Counted from the first letter of the stretch, positions 45,120 through 57,619 are shown. The stretch is 64,000 nt of DNA from Symbiodinium sp. CCMP2592 (GCA_905221615.1 CAJNDT010000319.1:62001-126000); one strand, 5' to 3'. The notes: a model not told the origin generated them from the sequence alone. Numbers and translations: made by a program.

Positions 45120-45780
45120 AGATGTATGTATGTTTGTATGTATGTATGTATGAGCGAGTGACTGAATGTATGCACACAGGTACATGCATAAGTGTCTGCA
45201 CTGACACCATGTGGCAGATATTCCAATCCATACTTCGTACAATACATACCACATCTCATACGTGATAGGCCACATGCCATAGATCATACACCTGTCAGAT
45301 AGCGAAGGGCCCATGTCATAATCTACATGGCATATCTCACTTGTCATATAACTTATGCCATCTAAACATCGTCTACAATACACATCATGCACCATACGTA
45401 ACAGATCACATATTACACAGCACAGACCATACTCAACCACATGCCATTTACAATACCGCTTGGTCTAGATCATACACCTTGCTTCTCATATCTTCACTGT
45501 TTTATATCCAATATCTTACATTGTACATACTACATCCTGTACCCGATATCCTATATCCAAATCCTCTATCCTTTCTGTTGTAGAGCCTCTATCTTATGCC
45601 ATTGCGATATCGTGTATCGTTTATCACATATATCATATACCACAGAACTTCTCTTTGCCCCCGCCACCTGTCATCTATCATCGATCACACGTCATGTACC
45701 TTGTACTTCATATCGCGTCTCCGTATCGAGTACCATCCATTATCTTTCATATATATATATATATGTATAGATACAATATA
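45120..45780. other. AT-rich low-complexity region, no gene
   Basis: CATA, ATCATA, TATC and TGTATG phrases in irregular order with short (TA)n. Tyr/His/Cys-rich frames on both strands are compositional. Confidence 0.75.
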
Positions 45781-45839
45781 CACTTTTTCCCCAACAGCGT
45801 AAGCTCTGGGGTCTTTAGCCGAAGTAAGCATTGGGGCAG

Positions 45840-46475
45840 ATTGGGGGGAGGCCTGGACCAAGTTCCGGGCAGGTTCCGGCAGGTTCCGGGAGGTTCCGGG
45901 GGTTCCGGCGATGTTGCGGGGCAAGTTGCGGGGCAGGTTCCAGCAGGTTCCGGCAGGTTTCGGGGAAGGTCCCGGGCAGGAGTCGGGGAGGTTCCGAAGC
46001 AGGTTCCGGTGATGTTGCGGGGCAAGTTCCGGGGCAGGTTCCGGCAGGTTGTTGCGGGGCCAGTTCCGGGGCAAGTTCCGGCAGGTTCCGGGAAGGTTCC
46101 GGGCAGGTTCCGGCGAGGTTCCGGGGCAGGCCCCGGGAAGGTTCCGGGCAGCTTCCGGCGAGGTTCCGAAGCAAGTTTTGGTGGGGCAAGTTCTGGGGCA
46201 AGTTCCGGCAAGGCCGGTGAGGTTCGGGGCAGGTTCCGATGCGGTGATGTTGCGCGGCAAGTTCCGGGGCAGGTTCCAGCAGGTTTTGGGGAGGTTCTGG
46301 CAGGTTCCGGCGAGGTTCCGAAGCAAGTTCCGGTGATGTTGCGGGGGAAGGTCGGGGCAGGTTCCGGAGCGGTTCCGGGGCAGGTTCCGGGCAGGTTCCG
46401 AAGCAGGTTCCGGTGATGTTGTGGGGCAAGTTCCGGTAGAGCTTGCGGCAGGTTCGGGGAGGTTCCGAGGTTGTG
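45840..46475. repeat. GGCAGGTTCCG minisatellite, 10-11 bp
   Basis: About fifty GGTTCCGG-centred units of 10-11 bp with GATGTTGCGGGGCAAG interruptions. Gives Gly/Arg/Val or Pro/Asn/Glu-rich frames on both strands over 200 codons; these are by-products. Confidence 0.93.
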
Positions 46476-46599
46476 GCTCTGCTGCTCAAGCATGAGGGCA
46501 TGAGGGTCTGGGTGGTCTGTGAGTCCGTTCCGGGGCTGCGGCTCAAGCCTGGCTCCAAATGCACACTACCACTACGAGGCTTGGAGCTGTGTGTGAGTT

Positions 46600-48690
46600 C
46601 CGTCGCACCGAGCCCAAATGCATTTCCCGATGCCTGGTAAACGCAGTTGGCCTGCATCGCAGCAGATCTGGACTTGTGAAAATCCTGCTGCACGCGCTTT
46701 GCTTGGGTCGCCAACACCCCCAAACGCATTTCTCAACCCTTTCAAAGCGCCTTTTCCAGCTTCTCAAACTTGCTAAGGCCCTGCTGGTCGCAGTGCCGGG
46801 TTGTAATTCAGCTCCGGAACCGGAACCTTCAAACCGAGCCCAAATGCATTTCCCGAGGCCTGGTACACGCATTTGGCCTGCGTTGCAGCAGTGCTCAACT
46901 TCCATGCCGTCGCTAAACCCGAAAATCCTGCTGCACACGCTTTACTTTGGTATCCAACGGCCCCAAATGCATTGTCCAGGCCTTGAAAACCGCATTTTAC
47001 ACTTTTCTCAGCGTTGCTAATGCCCCTCCTGGTCCCAGTCCCGGGCTGTAATTCAGCTCCAGAAGCTTCAAACCGAGCCCACATGCATTTCCCGAGTGTC
47101 CAAGCCTTGAAAACCGCATTTTACAACTTTATCAGCCTTGTTACTGCCCCTCCTGGCCCCAGTCCCGGGATGTAATTCACTTCCGGAAGCTTCAAACTGA
47201 GCCCAAATGCATGTTCCGAGGCCTGGTAAACGGATTTGGCCTCCGTTGCAGCAGATCTAAACTTGAATGCCATCCCTACAACCGAAAATCCTGCTGCACA
47301 CGCTTTACTTTCGTCTCCAACAGCCCAAATACGTTGTCCGAGAATTGAAAATCGCATTTTACAGCTTTCTCAGCCTTGCTAATGCCCCTCGTGATCCCAC
47401 TCCCGGGCTGTAATTCAGCTCCGAAGCTTCAGACCGAGCCCAACTGCATTTCCCGAGGCCTGGTAAACGCATTTGACCTGCGTCGCATTTAGCCCTCAAC
47501 ATCCATGCCGTCGCTAAACCCGAAAATGATGCTGCACACGCTCTGCTTTGGTCTCCAACAGCACCAAGCGCATTTTTCAAGCCTTCAACTGCGCATTATA
47601 CAGCTTTCTTAGCCTTGCTAATGCACCTCCTGGTCCCAGTCCCGGGCTGTAATTCAGCTCCGCGAGCCCAAATGCATTTACCGATGCCCGGTAAACGCAT
47701 TTGGCCTGCGTTGCAGCAGATCTGGACTTGAATACCGTCCCTGAAATTGAAAATCCTATTGCGCACGCTTTACTTTGGTTTCCAACAGCCCCAAATGCAT
47801 TGTCCAAGCCTTGGAAGCCACATTTTACAACTTTATCAGCCGTGCTAATGCCCCTCCTGGCCCCAGTCCCGGGCTGTAATTCACTTCCGGAAGCTTCAAA
47901 TCGAGCCCGAATGCATTTCCCGAAGCCTGGTGACGCATTTGGCCTGCGTTGCAGCAGTTTTCAACCTCAATGCCGTCGCTAAACCCGAAAATCCTGCTGC
48001 ACACACTTTGCTTCGGTCTCCAAGAGCCCCAATACATTGTCCGAGAATTGAAAACCGCATTTTGCAGCTGTGTCAGCCTTGCTAATGCCCCTCCTGCTCC
48101 CACTCCCGGGCTGGAATTCAGCTCCCGAAGCTTCAGACCGAGCCCAAATGCATTTCCCGAGACCTGGTAAACGCATTTGGCCTGCGTTGCAGCAGTGCTC
48201 AACATCCATGCCGTCGCTAAACCCGAAAATCCTGCCGCACACACTCTGCTTTGGTCTCCAACAGCCCCAAACGCATTTTTCAAGCCTTCGAAAGCGCAGT
48301 CTACAGCTTTCTTAGCCTTGCCAATGCCCCTCCTGCCGAGCCCAAATGCATTTCCCGAGGCTGGTAAACGCATTTGGCCTGCATCGCAGCAGATCTGGAC
48401 CTGAATGGCGTCCCTAGACCCGAAAATCCTGCTGCACGCGCTTTGCTTAGGTCTGCAACAGCCCCAAACGTATTTTTCAAGCCTCAAAAGCGCATTTTAC
48501 AGCTTTCTCAGCCTTGGTAATGCCCCTCTTTGTCCCACTCCCGGGCTGGAATTCAGCTCCCGAAGCTTCAGAGCGAGCCCAAATGCATTTCCCGAGGCCT
48601 GCTAACTGCATTTGGCCTGCGTTGCAGCAGATCTGGACTTCCATGCGCTCCCTAAACCCGAATATCCTACTGCACGCGCTTACCTTAAGC
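46600..48690. repeat. AAATGCATTT repeat family, forward orientation
   Basis: The phrase GAGCCCAAATGCATTTCCCG recurs near 46612, 46838, 48139, 48340 and 48577 with further variants between. It alternates with CTAAACCCGAAAATCCTGCT, CCAACAGCCCCAAACGCATT and CCCGGGCTGTAATTCAGCTC. Units are about 200-250 bp and diverged. Several frames are open by chance; no gene. Confidence 0.85.
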
Positions 48691-49360
48691 GAATCAGAAT
48701 CTTTTGTTCAATGCCTGCATCTACAGCTCTTTGAGCTTGTCTGGCACCCGTTCATGTGAGCCCGACGACAGCCATTCCGCTGTTGGGGTTATTCAATGGG
48801 CTTATGATTTTCTGCTATCTAGCATCTATCACGGCAGCAGCGCTTTCTGTCGTTTGATGTGTTGGTGTGCAGGACGAACGTTATGCTCTCTCAAGGTCAA
48901 AGCTGTTGCATGATCGACAGATGAAACAACGATTTCTGATCAAAACCAGAAACCCGAAGAAACACAAAACCAGAAAGCTGACCTAAGAACCGCGACACCA
49001 GCAATCCACAGGACCAGCCACGGGAGTGAACAAACAAATCGTATATTCCAAGTGTAGCCCACCCACTAAGACCGCAATGGCTTTCACTGCGAGGCCCTCG
49101 CATCACACTGAGGTTGAAGGAATCCTTGCTCAGATAGTTGGGCCTAAAACAATGTGGCCAAGTTGACAGTCAGTGTACCAGCGTACACCAGAACCTCAGA
49201 CAAACTGAGCTGTAAGCCGGTACGGAAACCGCCAGTTGATGCGCGCTGCATTCAGAACATAGAGCACGTGCTCGTCGTAAAGCCTCTGCTGAGACTCGGG
49301 GCTGAGGCTGCATGCAGGCAATGACGCCCCGAGCCCGAGCTAGTCGCGTGGAGTTTGCCA
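48690..49360. other. No supported gene
   Basis: Unique-looking sequence between the AAATGCATTT family and the coding-like region. Short frames of up to 84 codons without motif or splice support. Confidence 0.5.
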
Positions 49361-49363
49361 TAA

Positions 49364-50011
49364 TCACAGTGTTGTAGATAGTGGCATTGGTGCATTGCGT
49401 ACGGAACTCCTGCTGTTTACACAAGCTTGCCGAGCAGTTTGGATCTTTGCAAGCACGGGATTGAAGCGGATTGAGGCCTCAATCCAGGAGGCTGGAGGCG
49501 ACTCCACGATCGGCCTTGAGCACACGACGGTACGGCAGGAAAGCGAGGAGACTGCAACTGCAACCTGCGAAACATGATCTGGAAACTTAGGCAGGTGGCT
49601 CCGGCAGATAGATGCTGCCGAGACCGTTAGTCGAGGGTCGCTGAACATACCTCTTCTGCATATCAAACTGAAACTCGAGCTGCTCTGTCTTGACGGGAAC
49701 TCCACAAGCACTAGGGGCACGCAAACCAAAGGTAGCCCTGCTCCCTCGGCTTCACGCAGGGACGTTAAAATTCTCGGTTCTTCCCGGAAACTCACGACAA
49801 CATCAGTGCCGGGCGTTGTGGAGAAGCTGCCGGTGAGTTGGATGGAAGGAGGTGGATAGAGCTCCGTGACCTTGGCAGGCTTGAGTCTGGCATCAGACTC
49901 TCCCCAAGTACCCTCTCTGTACTCATCTAAGTGTGCATCATAGATGAGCTCCTCGTGCGCCACGTAGTTTGTTGTTAAGATCGTGATCGCATTCCCCTCG
50001 GCCTCTGACAA
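49364..50011 (-). CDS. Possible exon(s) of a large unrecognised gene
   Basis: A 215-codon minus frame with good protein character: GNAITILTTNYVAHEELIYD, AKVTELYPPPSIQLTG, TDVVVSFREEPRILTSL and RFNPVLAKIQTARQ. The PPPSIQLTG...TDVVVSF part is faintly like a beta-sandwich (IPT/TIG-type) repeat, but key Gly residues are missing, so this is only a thought. GT and AG pairs inside would allow smaller exons. It is the best of several minus-strand candidates between 49.3 and 57.1 kb. Confidence 0.42.
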   Translation of the reverse strand: MSEAEGNAITILTTNYVAHEELIYDAHLDEYREGTWGESDARLKPAKVTELYPPPSIQLTGSFSTTPGTDVVVSFREEPRILTSLREAEGAGLPLVCVPLVLVEFPSRQSSSSFSLICRRGMFSDPRLTVSAASICRSHLPKFPDHVSQVAVAVSSLSCRTVVCSRPIVESPPASWIEASIRFNPVLAKIQTARQACVNSRSSVRNAPMPLSTTL

Positions 50012-50176
50012 GACGTTGCTCTGGATGGTTCTGTGTTATGGCAAGAGTGACAAAGATTCACAAACATGCGACACCTCGCACACGAAGATGAAATGCCTGT
50101 AGATTGAGATGCCTCAGAAAGAAACCAACGACGAATCATTTGCACGCATCGAAGAGGACTTGCAAGTCGCCACTCT

Positions 50177-50500
50177 TCATTCTCTCTTGCTTGCTTGCTT
50201 GCTTGCGCAGCGTTTGGGTTGGGGGCCAAGAACCCCCGAACCCTGCGCGGTAGCGTTCACTCTCCCTGTCTCTCTGTCTCTCTCTCTCCCTTCCTCGCAC
50301 TTCCCTCTCCCTTCGTTTCTCCCTTTGAGGGTGGCACCAACAGGATCCAGAAGACTCTCGTTGAAGTTCATCTGAAGCAGGAAGTGGTCAGGAGGAACTG
50401 ATCCGAACCAGTTTGATGGTGGTCTGAGGCCGCAAACGCCCGTAACGTCTCGGAAATACTCCCCGCCCCAGATAAGACTGGGCCTCCGCAAGGACATCAA
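50177..50500 (-). CDS. Possible exon, unrecognised
   Basis: Minus frame MMSLRRPSLIWGGEYFRDV followed by GVCGLRPPSNWFGSVPPDHF and LLQMNFNESLLDPVGATL has folded-protein character; the rest crosses a CTCTCTC-rich tract and is probably intron. Confidence 0.35.
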   Translation of the reverse strand: MMSLRRPSLIWGGEYFRDVTGVCGLRPPSNWFGSVPPDHFLLQMNFNESLLDPVGATLKGRNEGRGKCEEGRERDRETGRVNATAQGSGVLGPQPKRCASKQASKRE

Positions 50501-51066
50501 GATGCAAAGGGCAAGATAGCAAAACTAAGGCCCGTGCATCTCTCCCTTGTAGCTGGAATGGCTCGGAGCCGTCCTGCGGAGGCCCAGCAGCGTTGGACTT
50601 CCAGGAAAGGAGGGCAGAGGTCTCCTGTAGGCCAGCCGCAGCTTTACGATGCGGTTGTTGCGACGGTCCGCCACCTCCACATGGCGATGAAGAACAGAGT
50701 CAGGTCGTTTTCCTCCTATTGGACCCATTGATCAACACGGCTTTATCCAGGCTCAAGGCGAAAACGGCTGCAATCGTGGGTCCGAAGAAGCTCTCGTCTT
50801 GGCCACAGGATGACATTGACCGCGATTTTGCAGGGCATTTTGGATGCTGCTAGCTTTGTGCAGTCCGCCTGTCGGTGCCATGACAGCGATACCGGCGGGA
50901 AAGTTGAAGCCGGTCCGATCACTGCGGGCCTTCCGGCTGTGGTCCACACGATCACTTCTATTCACGGATGCAGCGCACCTCACCCATCACTCCAAACGAC
51001 TCGACGTACTTTAAGGTCGAATGGCTTGTGGCATCCAGAAAAATCACGCGGTGATTTCCTGAAACT

Positions 51067-51602
51067 TCACATGCCAAGAGCTGACATGCCACGTCGACCA
51101 AGGAAGAAGGCTGCATCCCAGCCTGTATCAGATACGAAAAAGTAACGACTCCGAGCGTGAGGGAACAAGGGAGTGATGGGGAAGTCCGGGCCGATGTGCG
51201 TTGAATTGTACGGCTCGTACCTGCATGCACAAGGGCCCATGCACATGCTCCTCAGGTCCTCAACGGTTACCAGAGCGCACACAGCCAGAAAAGTTGGGAA
51301 TCTGAGCTCAGTGTCACCTTGCATCTACGGCCATCAGATATGCCAGGAGCATCGGGAAACGACGCGAGCCGGTTCTGAGGGCAAGTCCCTCTACTGCTTC
51401 CTGAAAGGAGACATGCATCTGATGTGGAAAACACAGCGATGAAAGGAACTAGGAATCGCACCATGTTCATCTTCCCCAAGGTGCTGACGGCCACCTCTTG
51501 AGACCCAGACTCGCCCCAGGACACGTTGAACCTGAACACAGGCGCACGCAATCTTGGACGCTCCTCTGAGCCTCCAAGTCCCATGTGGCGAGGTATCGTC
51601 AA
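51067..51602 (-). CDS. Possible exons, unrecognised
   Basis: Two overlapping minus frames have coding-like blocks: 51267-51602 with RLRAPVFRFNVSWGESGS, then EVAVSTLGKMNMVRFLVP; and 51067-51324 with LRFPTFLAVCALVTVEDL and PYNSTHIGPDFPITPLF. A splice with frame change between them would be needed. Cys and Asn-x-Ser/Thr sites hint at a secreted or membrane protein, weakly. Confidence 0.35.
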
Positions 51603-53009
51603 TATTTTTCAGGCCCCGACTCTTGCAAACGATGCCTGTCTACCTTGAGTTGTATCCGCATGTCTCATGGCAGGCCACCTGAAGCTGGGGCTGCCACCAC
51701 AACAAACCCAGTTAGAAGCGGTGTTATGGATGCCACTTCACCTGAACATGTGTTCGGCATCCAAGGTGTAAAGGAGCAAATTAAACAGCAGGGTCTGAGT
51801 TGTGCACAGAATTGGGTGAAGTCCAAACAAGAATTGCCTCCGAAGGTCCTAACCTCGCAAGATTTGAGGCAGAATTGAAGGCTCGCCACATCAACTATGC
51901 CTGCGTCTGAGTCTTGAGATGTCTTGAGGCTGTGTCTGGAGGGCGGTTTATGTCCCACTTTGCGCGAGGGCTTGTATCGGACAGTACCTGAGCCACGAAG
52001 GACGTTGCCATCCAGTCCAAATCTGCTTCCCACACTGCTCGCGCTCTAGTACTTCTTCGACTCAGCCATTTTGAAGCCCAACCTATATTGAAGCTTAGGT
52101 TATGCTGATAACCAAATTTAGACAACAACAAGCTTGGTTGCATTGAGCTGGTAGATGGGGCCACCAGCTTCCACTAGCGTAACAACCTTCGCAGGGGTAT
52201 ATTGGCTCATCGCATCATGTCCGCATCAACACGAGCCTCGGCAGCCTGCGTTAGAGCCAAGAACGAGATGCTGCTGACCTGACCGAAGACGAAGAATTCG
52301 AAGATCTTGCCACGCCGCAGTAAGAACAAGAGTCAACCTTTGAGTTGGTGCCCACGAGCTCGGTCATGGTGATTTCACCACAGAAGTTGATTTCTACCTG
52401 GGCCACGCGCCGGGAGTTCTACACTTTCTCATCCCTGTGAGCTTTGGATCTGGCCGGAGGTAAACTGAAGAGAGCGCCGTAGATCTGCAGGGCCAAAAGT
52501 GCTAAAAATCTTAATGGCAACAGTGGTAAAACGTGCAAGCCGAGTCTCCTCAGGCTTGCGTGCTGGCTTACAGCGCTCCTCCTTGTCATCCTCCTCGCTG
52601 GGACGCAAGGCGAAAGCGAAGCTTCACAGGACACCAGTCCTGTCCCGCCTGTACCTGCAATCGCCTGAAGCTCCACTCCGGCTCACTCCGCCTTACCTCA
52701 GGCTCAGATGCTCACAAGCTTCGAGCTGTCACATGCCCCTGTCCGAGTTCGATCAAGGAACGGAAAGACCAGCTAATACGCATGCCGTGATGGCAGCTGC
52801 CACGCAACTGAGGTAGCGCGGCCATTGGGCCTGTTCGCTCGGCATGCACAGGCATGCACAGTGCTAAATCTTGTTCCCAGCTTGCAACACATCACGAATG
52901 ACGAAAGCCCGAGGTCCTTCCAGCCCCTAGGCCCGCGTTGCCGAAGGCCTACATCTCGGAAAGGCATGCTTGAGCCTCAAAGCTCGCATTTGGCCCTGGA
53001 AGGTCAACT

Positions 53010-53430
53010 GTGCTGGAGTCGGCTGGAGTACAACTCAAAGCCCATGTTCTTTCGCAAGCGGAATTGCTGGATGCGCTTTGGCTCTGGCTACATGTCCTAG
53101 GTCCTACGTACTCGCGACCAGCCCATCTTTGGCAGCAACTGGCTGAAGAGCTGGTAAACCAAAGAGAACAGAGCCAATTACGGCGCTTACAAGTACTTGC
53201 AAGTGAACTGAAAGGCAAGTGCTACGCTGCATCGCGACATGCCACCGGCTGAATGGCGCCTGCTTGGTGAGGCGCATAGGCGCAAGCTTTGGTCAGGTGC
53301 CGTCAATCGAGCCTCGAAGGGCACAGCGAGACGCCCATATTTAGCGGTCCTTCTGGCCAAGCAGCGCATCAAGAAGCATCGACTCCAGCAGTTTCGTGGG
53401 TCCCTCCTGTCGGCAATCTCAGGCTTGTAA
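53010..53430 (+). CDS. Possible exon pair on the plus strand
   Basis: Frame 53010-53252 contains LSQAELLDALWLWLHVLGPT and HLWQQLAEELVNQREQSQL with RRLQVLASELKGK; frame 53239-53430 has AEWRLLGEAHRRKLWSGAVN and ARRPYLAVLLAKQRIKKHRL. Both are strongly helical and protein-like, in different phases and overlapping by a few bases, so a frameshift or splice joins them. This is opposite to neighbouring candidates and may be a retroelement fragment. The motif QAELLDAL is similar to RAELLEAL in the 337-bp array, probably by chance. Confidence 0.42.
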
Positions 53431-53598
53431 GAGCTTCTGTACCATCAGCTCTACATCCACGTTTGGTGTAGACAGGAAGCCGAAGCACTGCAAATGCAGA
53501 TTCACTGCCTGACTCGGCTTCTTCGGGCCAACAACCTGTGCACATCGCAACAAGAGCTGTTCTCCTGAACCACAAGCACAGCTGTCGACAAGTTATGG

Positions 53599-53837
53599 TC
53601 ATGGTTGCTTCGTCAGGCGCTTCCGGACCAAAAACTGCCATCTTCCCCCATGCGCAACTTCTCTTGCGAACAGGCCTTCAGACATTGCTGCTTGCGGGAC
53701 CAAGATGCCTGCGGTTTGGGCTGCCCTTTTGTATTCGATGCTCGACGTAACGGCGAAAAACGGTGACTGGCTGACCTGCATCTTCTCCCCGTCCAAGGTT
53801 TCTGGCAACGAAGTCTCCACCAGCAATCTCCTGTCAT
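53599..53837 (-). CDS. Possible exon, unrecognised
   Basis: Minus frame with LVETSLPETLDGEKMQVSQ and SPFFAVTSSIEYKRAAQTAG, then QAAMSEGLFAREVAHGGRW. A GACAG acceptor near 53832 and a GCAG|GTCAG donor after EKMQ are present. Coding-like, family unknown. Confidence 0.35.
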
Positions 53838-54300
53838 TTAGCCCATGGCCCGTCGATGTTTCAGAAGTCGGACTTCACACATCACTGGCATACGCCCGAC
53901 GGTTTTGCTCGCAGCAGAAAGCTTTCCAGGTTCTGAAATCGAAGCCGCACTCGTCGTCTTCGAGCCTCGAAAGGAGAGAGGAGCGCGGCACGCGACTGAT
54001 GCTGGATGTAGGCCACCGGCGAAGCTTGAGACCTGGAGATGCTCCAGCAACCACAAAACCTTCGCCGGTCGCAAGGACGGCTGGAAGCTGAAGGGAAATG
54101 CTCAGGCTGTGTCCGTTCAGCTCAATCGCAAGCCAGATAGCTTGTTCCTCGCAAGGGGCACGTTGACAACTCTAGACTCTAGATGTCAGCACAGCACACA
54201 TATCCATCACGGCATCGAATCGAATATTCAAACCTCGTCATTGAGGTCGAGGGGTTCTTTGCCTGCAGACAAACACAGCCGCCTGTTGCAAACGGTAGTT

Positions 54301-54600
54301 TCAAACAAGCATGGAAATCTGCGAATGTGTCTTTGCCCAGGCAGCGGCCAAGAAACCAGGCTGCGAAGATTGACAACCAGGACAACACCTCTTCAGGGCT
54401 TCTGCTCCTTGCGCTTGGCTGTGTGCGGAGAAACGCGCCTCCTGCCGATTGCTCAGCAATATTAGACAGCTTTGCTCTCCAACGACACATCGATCTGCAT
54501 ACCTGAGCTGTGCGATTGGCACAAGAATGGACGCAGGGCGCATCATACGGCACATGATAGGTGCGTAATGATACTGTTGCACATAGAAATCCAGAATTTC
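54301..54600 (-). CDS. Possible exon, unrecognised
   Basis: Minus frame with DFYVQQYHYAPIMCRMMRP then ASILVPIAQLRYADRCVVG and EQSCLILLSN reads like folded protein. Downstream residues become Ala/Gln/Ser-rich. Boundaries were not fixed. Confidence 0.35.
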   Translation of the reverse strand, partial: EILDFYVQQYHYAPIMCRMMRPASILVPIAQLRYADRCVVGEQSCLILLSNRQEARFSAHSQAQGAEALKRCCPGCQSSQPGFLAAAWAKTHSQISMLV

Positions 54601-55136
54601 TAGGTAGCTTACAGGTTAACGGCCAAGCCAAGGGAGGGGAGAGAAACGGATCCCATCGGTCTCAAGAAGTCTGGCGGCTGGCGTTTGAATGCTTGGGGTA
54701 CGTATCAGCAAGATGCATCGGGGGTTCGACCAACAATCGCGCACAGAGGGAACAAGAGACTATCTGGTGGATTGGTCGATTGGCTGCCTGTGGGTGTCGA
54801 CTACAGGTAGCGGAGGCAGCAGAACCACACTACTAAGATGGCAGAGAAGCAGCGAAGCCCTCAGCACTGCAAACACGAAACATGAACATGTACATAGGAA
54901 TGATAGCTGGCGGCCTTGATTTCACTGATTTCAACGAACTCGGTGCCGTACAGCGCTTGATAGGCCTCCTGCAAACACTTCTCATCCTCGCCTCGGGAGG
55001 GCCAATTGACAGCTGAACTGCTGCCGCTGAGAGGTCGGGGGCGAGATGGGGGGCCTTCAGCAGGAAAAGTTGAGGCGACGCTGAGCTGTGCGAGCTCGAG
55101 TTCCCAGCTGAACTCCTGTCATTGGTGATTATCAGT

Positions 55137-55510
55137 TTAGCCTTCCATGCGAATCACCTCTGCCGATTCCTTGGCAGCAATTTCAATGAAAAAGGTCGCA
55201 GCTGCAAGCGCCTGCATGGTAAGAGGCGGAAGATTGTGTTGTGGAGCATGTCGGCTTTCAGGATTGCCTCTGGCTGTTCCGAGGGCACGACCAGCACCTG
55301 CACTAGGACCACCAGCGTGTCGCAAGTGGAACCGGGTCGTTGTGCAAAACACATCATTCTTTGCAAGTCAGCCTCGAACTTGAAATTGTGCAAGCAGGAG
55401 GCTAGCCTTCCAGCTGCTTCTGCCCAGGAGCCCTCTCCCCCATTACACATAGCCATACATAGCCTCACGGTCGCATTCGGATCAGAAGCTGGACACCAGC
55501 ACCTTTGCAA
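55137..55510 (-). CDS. Possible exon(s), unrecognised
   Basis: Minus frame 55154-55510 has WAEAAGRLASCLHNFKFEAD and LQRMMCFAQRPGSTCDTLVV with VLVQVLVVPSEQPEAILKAD. The other frame ends with MQALAAATFFIEIAAKESAE and VIRMEG before TAA at 55137-55139. Both look coding; the frame change near 55215-55240 has a CAG but no room for a normal intron, so a frameshift or very short intron is implied. Confidence 0.4.
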
Positions 55511-56380
55511 AGACTGATGAATGGGACCAGGTGATGGAACCAGATGCTGGGGAGCTCACAGCCCGAGGAATATCTGCAGGATTGCATCGGCAGGGTCGGG
55601 CTTCGTGTCGAGATGTCTTGGCGCCTCCTGGCACTGAGCTGTGAGGCCCAAGTAACCGGATTGACACCCGGGCACATCCGAGCTGTACTTGAGAAGAGGC
55701 CACGAAAGCTAGGCCACACGACTGCAACGATGATTCCCACTCGCCAAAACAGAAAGCAGAGTCGACAGGGCAGCGTGCATGCTAGCACGTATGTAGTGCC
55801 AGGAAGCTGAAGACTGCAAGATGAGAGCATTACTCTCCTTGACACTGGCCCACATAAAGCTACTACGTAGACGCTCCGCCACGTAAGCACAAAGCACAAA
55901 CCTTGCAGGACCTTGTGGGGGGGGAAGGGGCCCCCTCCTTGGTTTTAAATCAATCATTTGCATGGTGGTGCGGGGGAGACCCTCCTTCCACCACTTTAAC
56001 TGGCGCGAACGGACCAGATGAGGTCCTGGTACCTAAGTGAATGCTAAACGACGACTCCACAAGCTCCACAGAACTAGCTTTCGTGAAAACGTCTGAAATT
56101 GTTGCATCACGTTGCCCAACCGGCATGGCTGTCTTCCGGAAGAAGGTGCGGGAACGGCCACGGACAGAAAAGCATGAAAAGGCAAGCCGACTGGATTCTC
56201 AAAACGGAGGTCGATCACAAAACTCGGCTCCTCAAATCCGGAATCGGGGCTTGCCAGGCCTATGCAGGAGGCACCCGTGAATGCAGTGCTTGCATATCAC
56301 AGCCGAGATGCAGGCAGACTGGCACTGGCTCTGGCTCCGACGATGTGTCGTGAGAGTCCTGCAGCTGGGAAAGGCTTCAT

Positions 56381-56596
56381 TCAACCCACAAGCCGGTCTC
56401 TGTTGCCTCGCTTGCGCGTGACCGGGACCTCGATCGAGACATACACCTGCGCATGGGCATGCTCACCCCAGCTGCCTCTGGTATGGCACACGGTCGACCT
56501 CGCGCACTCCTTCAGATTCGGCTTTCGAGCTTCTGAGCCGAAAAAGACTGGACGGTGCACCCTGCTGCTCGGTTGCCTGCTTGCTCCACAACTCAC
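56381..56596 (-). CDS. Possible exon, unrecognised
   Basis: Minus frame containing VFFGSEARKPNLKECARSTV and GEHAHAQVYVSIEVPVTRK, beta-rich in character. Another minus block at 56764-57090 ([39 protein letters not shown]) could be a neighbouring exon of the same gene. Confidence 0.35.
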   Translation of the reverse strand: MSCGASRQPSSRVHRPVFFGSEARKPNLKECARSTVCHTRGSWGEHAHAQVYVSIEVPVTRKRGNRDRLVG

Positions 56597-57099
56597 AAGA
56601 CACGTCGGTGTGGCTGGTTGGAGTCCATCAATCGGATGTACGATGGATTAACTTCCAACCTTAGTGTGATGAAATCTTCTCTGACCTGCATACAATGGAG
56701 TGTCACTCAGCGGCAGGCTGACTCCCAGACAAGCTCGTCAACTCCGACACCTTCTTGTGCAATTCAGCTGCACTTCGCAACCCTGAAGGACTTGAATGTC
56801 TGAACATCACCAGCCTGCGCTGAAAACCTCCAGGCATCTGCCTCTTCACACCACTCCCCTGTCAGGCATGGCACCGAATCTGCAATCGAAAAAGCCTGCC
56901 CTCGCAAGCACGTGCCTCGGCTCGCATCGACCTGCTCCGAGATCTGACAGGAGAGGAGTCCCCTGCAGAAAGAGCTGCCTGGCTGGGCATCGGCCGCGTC
57001 GGCCGCGTCTCCTGCCGAGGTCTTGCCATGGCCTTGATCTCCTCGAAGGCCTGGGCGGCGCTCCAGCGAATGCAGCGTGCAAGCTTCCTGACGTGAAAA

Positions 57100-57573
57100 T
57101 GGATATAGATATAGATGTACAGGTGTGTGGGTGTGTGTATATATGTATGCACGTACGTACGTGCACAGGTATGTATGTCTGTATGTGTGCATGTATGCAT
57201 CTACATAGATGTATGTGTATGTATGTATGTATGTATGCATGGTATGTATGCATGGTTGCGCCCCGGCAGGCCCACATCCTCCCCCCCCGCCCCCTGTGGA
57301 GCGGCTTGATTTAGGGGTTGTGCATGCTCCTCCCCCCCGTGGAACAGCTTGAGCTTCGGAGTTTGGTACCCCTCCCCATTCCCCTTCCCCCCTCTTTCTG
57401 TGCCGCACAGGGCTCCAAGCCCGTGTAGGTATCAGTGGGGGGGGGGGGGGGCACAACGCACAGCGCACAAGAAAGTATAATGATATGTGTATGTGTATAC
57501 ATGCATACGTATGTATGTGTGTGTATATATATATATACATATATGTGTATATGTATATATATATATATGTGTG

Positions 57574-57619
<46 letters not shown>

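Noticed and set aside
45655..46729. Frames of 250-300 codons rich in Gly/Arg or Pro/Asn on both strands
   Set aside because: By-products of the GGCAGGTTCCG minisatellite.
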